DNA of 64,000 nucleotides from Hysterangium stoloniferum (Eukaryota > Basidiomycota > Agaricomycetes > Hysterangiales > Hysterangiaceae): contig WHVD01000026.1 in the NCBI GenBank assembly GCA_015178975.1, positions 558,001-622,000 of the forward strand. Direction: 5' to 3'. Positions 54,590 through 64,000 of the stretch are shown piece by piece. Under the pieces are notes generated by a model that was not told the origin of the DNA, made no database searches, and saw nothing but the letters and a program-made list of their open reading frames with translations. Position 1 is the stretch's first letter. The number at the start of each line of letters is the position of its first letter. A program made the translations under genes and the position numbers.

Positions 54590-56520
54590 CCGTGACAAAG
54601 ACGTTTTCAAACAGCGATGACGTTTATGAATGGCGACGAAGAGGTTGTGGAACGGCGAAGATGTTTTCTAACAGCGATGACGTTTATGAACGGTGACGAA
54701 GACATTTTGGAACGGCGAAGATGTTTTCAAACAGCGATGACGTTTTGGAATGGCGAAGATGTTTTCGGACAGCGATGACGTTTTGGAACGGCGACGAAGT
54801 TTTGGAACAGCGATGAGACACTTTCGAACGGCAGTAACAAAGACGTTTTCAAACAGCGATGACGTTTATGAACGGCGATGTGGAACGGCGAAGATGTTTT
54901 CTAACAGCGATGAGACACTTTTGAACGGTGACAAAGAACTTTCAAACAGCGATGACGTTTTGGAACGGAGAAGATGTTTTCGGACAGCGATGACGTTTAT
55001 GAACAGCGACGAAGACGTTTTGGAATGGAGAAGATGTTTTCGAACAGCGATGAGACACTTTCGTACGGCGGTGACAAAGACATTTTCAAACAGCGATGAC
55101 GTTTATGAACGGCGACAAAGAGGTTGTGGAACGGCGAAGATGTTTTCTAACGGCGATGACGTTTATGAACGGCGATGAAGACATTTTGGAACGGCGAAGA
55201 TGTTTTCGAATAGCGATGAGACACTTTCGAACGGTGACAAAGACGTTTTCAAACAGCGATGACGTTTATGAACGGCGACTAAGGGATTTTTGAATAGTGA
55301 CAAAGAAGTTTTTCAATAGCGAAGACGATGTTTTAAGGCAAAGGCGACGGTTTGAACGGCGAAGACACCCTTTCAATGCCATGCGCAACGGTGATCAAGA
55401 TCATTACGACGAAGAGCCATGGGCGGCAAAGATTGGAGGTTGAGTGGCATTTCGGACGGTGATGAAGATATTTTGGGACGACGACGAAGAGGTTTTGGGA
55501 TGGTGATGAAGAGGTTTTGGGACGGCAATGAAGAGGTTTTGGGATGGCGATGAAGAGGTTTTGGACGGTGACAAAGAGGTTTTGGTGTTTTGAACGGCGA
55601 TGAAGACATTTGATCAACATTTTGAATGGCGACGACAATAATGCTTGTCAATGGTGAAACGGCGAAGGGGAGGATTTGACAACGGCAATGAAGACCATTT
55701 TGATTAGTGTTTTCAACGGCGACGAAGACGTTTGATCAGTATTTTGAACGGCGATGAAGATGTTTGATCGGTATTTTGAACGGTGACGAGGCATTTTGAT
55801 TAGTGTTTTGAACGACGACAAAGACATTTGGTCGGTATTTTGAATGGCGATGACGATAACGTTTGCTAACGGTGAAATGGCGAAGAAGACCATTTATATT
55901 AGTGTTTTTGAACGGCGACGAAGACGTTTGATCGGTATTTTGAACAGCGACGAAGACGTTTGATCGGTATTTTGAACGGCGACGACAATAATGTTTGCCA
56001 ACGGTGAAACAGCGAAGGAGAGGATTTGACAACGGCGACGAAGACCATTTTGATTAGTGTTTTGAATGACGACGAAGACCTTTTCATCGGTATTTTGAAC
56101 GGTGACGACTATAACGTTGACAATGGTCAAACAGTGAAGAAGACATTTTGAAACGGTGATGAAGACGTTTTGATTAGTGTTTTGAACGGCGACCACAATA
56201 ATGTTTGTCAATGGTGAAACAGCGAAGGAGAGGATTTGACAACGGCGATGAAGACCATTTTGATTGGTGTTTTGAACGACGATGAAGACGTTTTGATCAG
56301 TATTTTGAACGGCGACGACAATAACGTTTGCCAACGGTGAAACGATGAGGTAGACGATTTTAAACAGCGATGAAGACGATTTTGATCAGTGGTTTTGAAC
56401 GGCGACGAAGACAATTTCGAGGATGTGTCAACGGTGGAGGGGCAACAGTTTGAATGGCGAAGAGGATGTTTGAAACGGCAAAGACGGTATTTTGAACGGC
56501 GAAGGCGACGGTTCGGACAG
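54590..56520 (+). repeat. Large array of a degenerate unit around TTTTGAACGGCGACGAAGACG
   Basis: Around seventy imperfect copies of a short unit (core GAACGGCGAYGAAGA followed by a T-run) recur at 15-40 bp spacing for 1.9 kb. Two sub-types appear: one with GATGTTTTCGAACAGCGATGACG (54.6-55.3 kb) and one with GATCGGTATTTTGAACGGCGACG (55.7-56.4 kb). Both strands stay partly open because spacing is often a multiple of three, which produces spurious frames of FVAVQNTDQ type. The same unit is found at 49675-49880 and 58705-58800. Confidence 0.85.
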
Positions 56521-56524
56521 CGAA

Positions 56525-57470
56525 GACACCCCTCTTGACGCCGTGCGCGAACGAGGTCTCGTTCGCGGGGGGAATACCCATAGTCGTCAAGGGGAGATAA
56601 TAAAATTGTAGTGGGTAAAGGAATATCGGGTACAGGTGGTGGAGGCTTGGGGAGACTGGAGGGAGGCAAACGAGGATGGCCTTCATGACTTTCAAGGAAC
56701 CTGACATGATAAGAAACGTAAATTTGGTTAGATTTGGGATCATAGCAATGATACGCTTTCATATTGGGCTCATATCCAAGAAGGATACACTCAACAGAGC
56801 GCTCATAGATTTTGGGGTTGTGTTTATTTAGGATGAGGACAAAGGCACGGCACCCAGCCTCACGCAAATAAGAGAGGTCAGGAATGCGGCCATGCCAAAG
56901 CTCCCAAGGCGTCTTGCCATGTAATTGATGACTCGTTGTTTTTGCATGTACATGTGTAGCAGTCAGGTAGAACTCTTCCCAAAATTGGGCAGTTAATCCT
57001 GCATATATGCGTATGGTACGGGCCTTGCCCATGAGAGTCCGGTGAAGGCGTTCAATGCGGCCTATATGTGCAGAAGTATGAGGTGCAGTAAATTGATGAA
57101 CAGTACCTCGAGATTCCAGCCACTGTTTCATTTGATTAGACTTCAATTCCCCATTATCCGTTCTGTAGATGCCAATTTTCAGACCAGTTTCCACTTCACG
57201 AGAAAGCTCCCAGGCCTGCAAGGCAGGAAAAGCATCACTCTTGTGTTTGAGGGGAATAGTCCATGGATAGCTGGAATAATCATCAACGATGTTCATTACA
57301 TACAATGATCCTGTGCGAGATGCTACATCATTAGGACCCACCAAATCCAGATTGGTGGGACAGGGCAACAACGTGCTTTGGTTTGGCCTGATGGGAGGCA
57401 GGGACACGACGAAAGAGCGGGAGACATGTTATCCCCTTTTTTGCGCAGGGGGAACAGGGTTCGTTGCCAT
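56525..57470 (-). pseudogene. Ty1/copia integrase fragment
   Basis: On the minus strand, NEPCSPCAKKGITCLPL (end of the GAG-pre-integrase zinc region) is followed in another phase by LDLVGPNDVASRTGSLYVMN. The integrase core has Asp in NIVDDYSSYPW, Asp in YRTDNGELKS, and Glu in HIGRIERLHRTLMGKAR. Then come GKTPWELWHGRIPDLSYLR, AFVLILNKHNPKIYERS and ILLGYEPNMKAYHCYDP, the usual copia block after the core. RT and RNase H are missing. The GAACGGCGA array replaces the downstream side and the 166-bp satellite abuts the upstream side. The core itself is open for about 320 codons. Confidence 0.88.
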
Positions 57471-58132
57471 CGCAATGGCCTTTCGAAATTTGGCTGTCGT
57501 CAAATGTCAGCTGTATTCCAATCCAATTATCACCCACTGCACCTTGCTCTGAAAACTTCGCCAGTGCCAATACTCCCCCGCTTCAAACATCCTCATCAGA
57601 GTCCTCCAAAAGGCAACAATGTCGGGAATGGCACCTGCAATGTCCATTCGAAATTCACCTGTTGTCAAATGTCAGCTGGATCCCAATCCCATTATCACCC
57701 ACCGCACCTTGTTCTGAAAACTTCACCAGTGCTGATACTCCTAAGAATCAAATGTCCTTGTCAGAGTCCTTCAAAAGTGCAACAACGATGGAATGGCATC
57801 CCCAAGGGCAGGTCAAAATTAGCCTGTCGTCAAATGTCAGCTGGATTCCAATCCCATTATCACCCACTGTACCTTGCTCTGAAAACTTTGCCAGTGCCAA
57901 TACTCTCGAGGATTGACCGTACCCATCAGAGTCCTTCAAAAGTGCAACAAGGTCCAGAATGGCATTTGCAATGGCCATTGGAAATTCGCCTGTTGTCAAA
58001 TATCAGCTTGATTCTGATCACATTCTCACCCACTGCACCTTGCTCTGAAAGTTTTGCCAGTGCCAATAATCAGCAGGATTGAACGTTCTCATCAGAGTCC
58101 TTCAGCAGTGTGACAAAGTCACGAATGGTACC
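57465..58132. repeat. Satellite array 1: four monomers of about 165-166 bp
   Basis: The landmark CTGAAA (in CACCTTGCTCTGAAA) recurs at 57549, 57714, 57879 and 58045, so periods are 165, 165 and 166 bp. Monomers share TCAAATGTCAGCTGGATTCC and CAGAGTCCTTCAAAAGTG. They belong to the same family as array 2 but are more diverged from each other. The array abuts the copia fragment. Confidence 0.92.
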
Positions 58133-58135
58133 ATG

Positions 58136-59289
58136 TAAGCCACTTCCAAGTCTAGCTGAAAACTGCATATTATATCGCACCCCCTTTCCCATTGTGATTC
58201 CCTTACCACATTCGAATAGTAACAGTTCTACTTGATCAGATATTTTTTCCGAACCTTCTCTGCTACGTTGTGCCAGTTTCTTTATCCGCTCTTCTTTTCC
58301 CCCTGTCGTGATATTAAAGTTAGGTGTTTGTGTTTTAATTCATTGTGTGAAGTCAGTTCACCTTCTTTTACAACTTCATCTTTGATAATCCTCCGGCAGT
58401 CCTCTGCTCCTCAATTAGAATATTTCCCGTAGTCATGAAAGAGTTCTTACCATGGTCCCAATGTGCCAACATCACCCCTTTGTATATTTCACTTAAGTTG
58501 TCATGTCGTGATGATGCTCTATCTATAGCAGCCAACATCAAAGCCATTCACTCATAAGGTGCTGCACCCACAGTGACCAAAGTTTCAATTTGTCTACCCC
58601 ATGTCACCACCAATGTGTATATGCAGAGCAGCTGCATTCTGCGACGTAAACAAAGGTAAAGGTAAAGGCAAATGTAAGCATTCAATACGTAGCTGTAGCA
58701 GTCATGGATCATGTTTATGAACGGCAATAAACAGGTTTTTGAAACAGAGGTTTTGGAACAGTGAAGATACTTTCAAATAGATGTTGTTTCATTCAGATTG
58801 TGAAGATTTATAATAATTTCTATTTTTGGTAAATGAGATTATTCCCGCAAACCCAGATTTGAAGTGCCAGGCAAGATTGACCCCACAGGCACCCATATCT
58901 ATGAATTATCATTCGGCAACCTTAGAAGCCTTGTGTCCCTGTCTTACACGTGACCTCTTACTTACATAATCTTTTGTTTTTTCCTCCTGCCCCTCATCTA
59001 TACCATTCGCTACTTCATCCAGCCATACACCATTCAAAAACCTCTGTAACGGTTCAAAAACTTGATTAATAGCCATCAGAACTTGTGTGTGGAGTTGGAG
59101 ATTCTCCATTTTTGTAATGTACTCAACTATTCGAATTGTTTGCTATCAATACAAGTACTGATTATGATTACAATTTTTGTCTTTTATTTTCAGTTGGTCC
59201 TTCTTCACGACACAATACAAGGCACAAGTCATGGATTTGAACAGTGAAGACAGCACTTTCAATGCCATCTGCGAACGAGGTCTCATTCA
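58136..59289. other. Mixed non-coding region
   Basis: It includes a short GGTAAA repeat (58650-58675) and a few GAACGGCGA-type units (58705-58800). A minus-strand frame of 66 codons (58909-59109; EPLQRFLNGVWLDEVANG) starts a few bases inside a LTR D-like end (TTTTTGTAATGTACTC, 59105-59120), so it may be a gag remnant. 59225-59285 resembles the copia border at 56512-56572. No gene is convincing. Confidence 0.45.
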
Positions 59290-60395
59290 CAAAGAGAATA
59301 TACATAGTATTGTGCACAGTTGTTTATCCTGGATGAATAGCTGCATACCCACACCACCACAGCTTCGGCGCTAAAGTTGTGTATGCACAGGTGTTTATCC
59401 TGGATGAACACCTGCATACGCGCAACACCCCCAGCTTCAGCGCTAAAGTTGCGTGTGCACAGGTGTTCATCCTGGATGAACAGCTGCATACCCACACACC
59501 TGCAGCTTCGGCACTAAAGTTGCGTGTGTACAGTTGTTCATCCTAGATGAACAGCTGCATACCCGCAACACCTGCAGCTTCGGCGCTAAAGTTGCGTGTG
59601 CACAGGTGTTCATCCTGGATGAACAGCTACATACCCACACACCCGCAGCTTTGGCGCTAAAGTTGCATATGCACAGGTGTTCATCCTGGATGAACAGCTG
59701 CATATGCGCAACACCTGCAGCTTCGGCACTAAAGTTGTGTGTGCACAGGTGTTCATCCTAGATGAACACCTGCATACGTACAACACCCGCAGTGTCAGCA
59801 CTAAAGTTGCATGTGCACAGATGTTCATCCTGGATGAACAGCTGCATACGTGCAACACCCACAGCTTGGCACTAAAGTTGCCTGTGCACAGGTGTTCATC
59901 CTAGATGAACACCTGCATACACACAACACCCGCAGCTTCAGCACTAAAGTTGCATGTGCACAGGTGTTCATCCTGGATGAATAGCTGCATATGCACAACA
60001 CCTCCAGCTTCGGCACTAAAGTTGCCTGTGCACAGGTGTTCATCCTGGATGAATAGCTGCATATGCGCAACACCTCCAGCTTTGGTACTAAAGTTGCCTG
60101 TGCACAGGTATTCATCCTGGATGAACAGCAGCTTCAGCACTAAAGTTGCATATACACAGATGTTCATCCTGGATGAACAGCTGCATACGCGCAACACCTG
60201 CAGCTTTGGCACTAAAGTTGCGTATGCACAGATGTTCATCTTAGATGAACACCTACATACGCACAACACCCACAGCTTCGGCACTAAAGTTGCATGTGTA
60301 CAGGTGTTCATCCTGGATGAACACCTGTATACATGCAACTTTGGTCCTAGAATAAAAGTTGCATGCACACAACTGTTCATCCTGGTCCCTAGATG
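59290..60395. repeat. 72-bp minisatellite, about 16 copies, each with a hairpin palindrome
   Basis: The landmark CATCCTGGATGAA (or a variant) recurs every 71-72 bp from 59325 to 60378, apart from one 52-bp unit at 60113-60165 and a final spacing of 69 bp. Each unit contains the palindrome GTTCATCCTGGATGAAC; in several units the symmetry extends outward to CAGGTG...CACCTG (27 bp). The 72-bp period is 24 codons, so long frames stay open on both strands. I treat these as artefacts of the repeat. Confidence 0.94.
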
Positions 60396-60475
60396 CCCTA
60401 CCTTATGTGAAAGGGATCTCGTCCCTAGATACCCTATCCTATGTAAAAGGGATCTGGTCCCTAGGTGACACCCTA
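60385..60475. repeat. 36-bp tandem repeat, 2.5 copies (GTCCCTAGAT...AAAGGGATCT)
   Basis: GTCCCTAG starts at 60385, 60421 and 60457. Each unit holds CCCTA and AGGG words that can pair. It abuts the last 72-bp unit, sharing its CATCCTG start. Confidence 0.85.
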
Positions 60476-60589
60476 CCAGACCCATATAACCCTAAAAGCG
60501 TTAAGAAGTTTAATTGAAGTCTATGGACTTAGGGTTATAAAACAATTATAATATATATCTGTCACAACTTTCTTATGTAATGGTGTTAC

Positions 60590-60720
60590 AAAAATCTCTG
60601 ATTACATAAGCTGTGACATCACACTGTCACACTGATTACATAAGCTGTGACATCACACTATGACTCTGACTCTGACATCACTGTTACTCTGTTACTCTGT
60701 GACTTTGTCATATCAATTTG
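60590..60720. repeat. Short direct repeats (TGATTACATAAGCTGTGACATC)
   Basis: Two near-identical copies about 38 bp apart (60598 and 60636), followed by a simple CTCTGACTCTGAC / GTTACTCTG run. A third TGATTACATAA word is at 60733. There is no coding potential. Confidence 0.75.
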
Positions 60721-60945
60721 TCATCCTCTCCTTGATTACATAATCAAATGGCCTCAGCCTCATTATTTTTAAATTACCTAATAGGCACATTGCCAAAATC
60801 CTGGAAAATATCTGCCCAGGAATCTGGATAAATCCAAATTCCTGGTTCTGTTTTTTTTTCAAAACCCCAAATATTGGCTCGCTTAGCCAGTCTGTGCACA
60901 ACCACCTAAAATCATATATAAAGGGGGGGATCTACCACCCAAATT

Positions 60946-61261
60946 CCCCTCATCGTAACTTACACAAGTCATTATTGACCCAAACTATCAAGTGTCTATA
61001 CTTGTCAGAATCCTCTAATTCACCTCTATCACCTCCTACCTGGTCAGGTTTTTGCACTGTGAGTGTAATATTATGATTCTTTATTATTCTGCAACACTAA
61101 CTTTGATATTATTTTTGTTTATTTTTTTTGATTGTGAGACATAGTCACTTATTCACCTATTGTTTGTTTTATCCCTCCATCTTTGTCACTGTGCACCCTC
61201 TGTACCTCTCTTGCATTACTCTCTTACTTGTTGGGATTTAACTGCAAAGGTGAGTGTACTA
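60946..61261 (+). repeat. Tandem-duplicated TATA/leader segment, copy 1
   Basis: A TATATAAAGG box at about 60915-60924 precedes a leader with CTATCAAGTGTCTATACTTG and TCCTCTAATTCACCTCTA. The copy ends TTTAACTGCAAAGGTGAGTGTACT, a good splice-donor context (AAG|GTGAGT). The second copy lies at 61411-61736. This could be a promoter with a non-coding first exon, or an LTR-like unit; no downstream coding exon was found. Confidence 0.7.
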
Positions 61262-61410
61262 TATTTTACTATTTCATTAAATATCCTCTATTCTATCATA
61301 CCTTTTGTTGCAACTTACTTTTCTATATGTTATATGGTTTCCATACCTTCATGTATATTCCATTGAGCTGCTATGCCTCTCTCTATTAAGACTTGTATAA
61401 AAACCTTATA

Positions 61411-61736
61411 CTTCTCATCCTGATTTACACAAAGTCATTATCCATCCAAACTATCAAGTGTCTATACTTGCCAGAATCCTCTAATTCACCTCTATTACCT
61501 CCTACCCTTAGTCTGGTCTGGTTTTAGTACTGTGAGTGTGATATTATGATTCTTTATTCTTCTGCAACACTAACTTTGATATTATTTTTGTTTATTTTTT
61601 TTTGATTGTGAGACATAGTCACTTATTCATCTTTTGTTTGTTCTATCCCTCCATCTTTGTCACTGTGCACCCTCTGCACCTCTCCTTGCATTACTGTCTT
61701 ATTTGTTGGGATTTAACTGCAAAGGTGAGTGTACTA
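61411..61736 (+). repeat. Tandem-duplicated TATA/leader segment, copy 2
   Basis: About 466 bp downstream of copy 1 and close to 90% similar by eye, with a TATAAAA box at about 61395 and the same splice-donor-like end (GCAAAGGTGAGTGTACT). The similarity breaks off after the donor site in both copies. Confidence 0.7.
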
Positions 61737-62934
61737 CATTTATATACATTAGGCCAATCACTCTGCATGCTAGTGAACCAGAAAACATGCCACTGTGGCC
61801 ACATAGACAGCTTTGAGATAGCTTGAATAGTGTGAAAGTGAAAAAAATCTATATCTTTTATCAGTATGTAACTTGGTCTCTATGAGACAGATGTATGTAA
61901 CTCCTCATGGTTGTGTCTTCAAATAGATATTCAAGCAATACAAAGTATATGTATATTTAATGATGTCCCATCAATTGTCCTCTCATTCCAGTTTCTCCAG
62001 AGTCATGTTCTTGTACACTAGTCCTGTTTTAACCATTATCAATATCTAATACTCCACATCCAGATCATCTCATACAGCCTCTCAGAAGAGTTAACCTCTC
62101 CCACTCTTTCCATGCTTGAAATCCCATCACTGGAGAAGCTACTGAGATAGATGTTGGTGACTTTGGAATGATTCATGTTGAATTGTAAATTATCAGGTTG
62201 CCAATTTGTCTGAACTGCACCCTTGAGCTATGAGTATCATATCACAATGGGAGCCAATATTGTGTTATTGTCAACCATTGTGGGAAATACATGCTGTTAG
62301 ATGATATCGTCAACATCAATGGTTGAGGTAATGTATCATTGCAATACTAGTAGGAAACTAAGTCAGTGGGAAGAGAATTGAAGCTGAATCATGTTGCTGC
62401 TATGGCCAATTATCCAATGGTTTAGAAAACATTTGCATTTGTAGGTAATGAAAACCAAAAGCCACAAAGCCACAATCACGTAACTCAAATTACCAGTATA
62501 GGTACATAGCATGGACCCTTCCCCCCCCACCCCCGGGTGGGCAAGAAAAATACACGACATATAGAAAACAAAAGAAAGTGAGTCAAAGCTTTATATAAAA
62601 GGCTCTGCTAATCATTACATACCCCTAGTTCCGCTCATTTGTGGGGATTTAAGAACATTATATGAGTACAGTAGGTGAAGTGAAAACAATCTCGTCCGAT
62701 TTGCCGTGAAGGTTCGGGATCTAATCAACCCGTCGCTAATGGGAGCAGCTCATGACCGATATCTGGAAGAAATATATTGAAGGTAACAACAAATGGCATA
62801 ATGTGCCAAATAAATGTGGATGTAACAGTGGTAGAGTTTCACCATTTGACCACTTATAAACTATATTGTGAGACTACAATGTTCTTAATAGTCCGTGTCT
62901 ACCCATTTGAAACATCGAAGCCCGAATATGATAT
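61737..62934. other. Non-coding stretch before the satellite
   Basis: Only short frames are present. A C/G homopolymer-rich patch lies at 62519-62540. I see no LTR, TIR or RNA gene. Confidence 0.4.
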
Positions 62935-64000
62935 CCTTCATGAAATGTATTAGATTCTCATCCCATTATGAAACGCTGCACTTTGCTCTGAAAGCTTCGC
63001 TAGGGCCGATACTCGGCTGAATCAAACGTCATCGGTTAGAGTCCTTCAAAAATGTAGGAATGTCGGGAATGACACCCGCAATGGCGGGTGAAAGTTCGGC
63101 TGTTGTCAAATGTCAGCTGGATTCCAATCTAATTATCACCCACTCCACCTTGCTCTGAAAGCTTCGCTAGTGCCGAAACTCCCGAGGATCGAACGTCCTC
63201 GTCAGAGTCCTTCAAAAGTGCAACAATGTCCTGAATGACACCTGCAATGGCCGTTCTAAATTCGCCTGTCGTCAAATGTCAGCTGGATTCCAATCTAATT
63301 ATCACCCACTCCACCTTGCTCTGAAAGCTTCGCTAGTGCCGAAACTCCCGAGGATCGAACGACCTCGTCAGAGTCCTTCAAAAGTGCAACAATGTCCAGA
63401 ATGACACCCGCAATGGCCGTTCTAAATTCGCCTGTCGTCAAATGTCAGCTGGATTCCAATCTAATTATCACCCACTCCACCTTGCTCTGAAAGCTTCGCT
63501 AGTGCCGAAACTCCCGAGGATCGAGCGTACCTGCCAGAGTCCTTCAAAAGTGCAACAATGTCCGGAATGACACCCGCAATGGCCGTTCTAAATTCGCCTG
63601 TCGTCAAATGTCAGCTGGATTCCAATCTAATTATCACCCACTCCACCTTGCTCTGAAAGCTTCGCTAGTGCCGAAACTCCCGAGGATCGAACGTCCTCGT
63701 CAGAGTCCTTCAAAAGTGCAACAATGTCCTGAATGACACCCGCAATGGCCGTTCTAAATTCGCCTGTCGTCAAATGTCAGCTGGATTCCAATCTAATTAT
63801 CACCCACTCCACCTTGCTCTGAAAGCTTCGCTAGTGCCGAAACTCCCGAGGATCGAACGTCCTCGTCAGAGTCCTTCAAAAGTGCAACAATGTCCTGAAT
63901 GACACCCGCAATGGCCGTTCTAAATTCGCCTGTCGTCAAATGTCAGCTGGATTCCAATCTAATTATCACCCACTCCACCTTGCTCTGAAAGCTTCGCTAG
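62935..64000. repeat. Satellite array 2: 166-bp monomers running off the window end
   Basis: The CTGAAAGCTTCGCTAG landmark occurs at 62988, 63155, 63321, 63487, 63653, 63819 and 63985. The period is exactly 166 bp after one diverged 167-bp unit at the edge. The inner monomers are almost identical, which suggests recent amplification or homogenisation, whereas the first is degenerate, as expected at an array border. The monomer contains an inverted pair CCGAGGATCGAACG/CGTCCTCG. Confidence 0.96.

Noticed and set aside
55373-56334. Minus-strand frames rich in FVAVQNTDQ-type repeats
   Set aside because: They are translations of the degenerate GAACGGCGA array and have no independent start, intron or domain.
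57378-58082. 234-codon plus-strand frame over satellite array 1
   Set aside because: It follows the 165-bp (55-codon) periodicity of the satellite and begins inside the antisense side of the copia fragment.
59901-60485. Long open frames on both strands of the 72-bp array (194 and 187 codons)
   Set aside because: The 72-bp period keeps frames open automatically; both strands are equally open and there is no codon-level sign of a gene.

Overview
This is fungal, almost certainly basidiomycete (Agaricomycetes-type), nuclear DNA. I base this on Ty3/gypsy chromoviruses with chromodomains, a Ngaro/DIRS-like tyrosine-recombinase retrotransposon, Tc1-like DNA transposons, short (47-48 bp) GT-AG introns and low-complexity Ser/Pro-rich fungal proteins. 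A repeat-rich mushroom genome fits, but the species cannot be fixed from this window. No prokaryotic feature, rRNA or CRISPR array is present.

About three quarters of the window is nested mobile DNA, and most of the nesting can be resolved from target-site duplications (TSDs) read directly in the sequence. At 1.7-11.9 kb a solo LTR (family B, minus) is split by chromovirus 1 (family A LTRs). The pol of chromovirus 1 is split by a solo LTR of family F, itself split by another solo family A LTR. At 15.8-31.3 kb a Ngaro-like element is cut in its reverse transcriptase by chromovirus 2 (family B LTRs). The gag of chromovirus 2 holds solo LTR C, which holds solo LTR D-prime; its 5' LTR and 3' part hold three LTR E copies. 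At 31.5-42.1 kb a minus-strand gypsy element (family D) carries a 986-codon gag-protease frame, a broken pol and an extra sense ORF before its 3' LTR. At 42-46.4 kb are a further gypsy fragment, shuffled Tc1 pieces, another solo LTR B, a partial LTR and a 335-bp foldback element.

Likely host sequence is confined to 46.6-54 kb: a tRNA-like Pol III unit, a multi-exon gene of unknown function (about 47.4-49.3 kb, minus) and a low-complexity Ser/Gly/Pro-rich multi-exon gene (about 50.0-53.5 kb, minus), part of whose coding sequence is duplicated at 54.3 kb. From 54.6 kb onward the window is mainly repeats: a degenerate GAACGGCGA family, a copia integrase fragment, two arrays of one 165-166 bp satellite (57.5-58.1 kb, and 62.9 kb to the window end), a 72-bp palindrome-bearing minisatellite (59.3-60.4 kb) and a tandemly duplicated TATA/leader segment (60.9-61.7 kb).

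The most novel-looking items are: (1) a spliced antisense gene with exact Zn(II)2Cys6 spacing between pol and the 3' LTR of chromovirus 1, with a probable counterpart in chromovirus 2; (2) an 18-bp core, inside a roughly 32-bp block, shared by otherwise divergent LTR families and placed 53 nt from the LTR end in families A and B; (3) GTCAC/GTGAC palindromes about 220-300 bp upstream of the TATA box in D-type LTRs; (4) an uncharacterised intact sense ORF in element D; (5) an unrecognised, approximately 780-codon antisense frame within chromovirus 2. Nearly all mobile-element coding frames carry stops or frameshifts, so the region looks like an old, decaying insertion trap.
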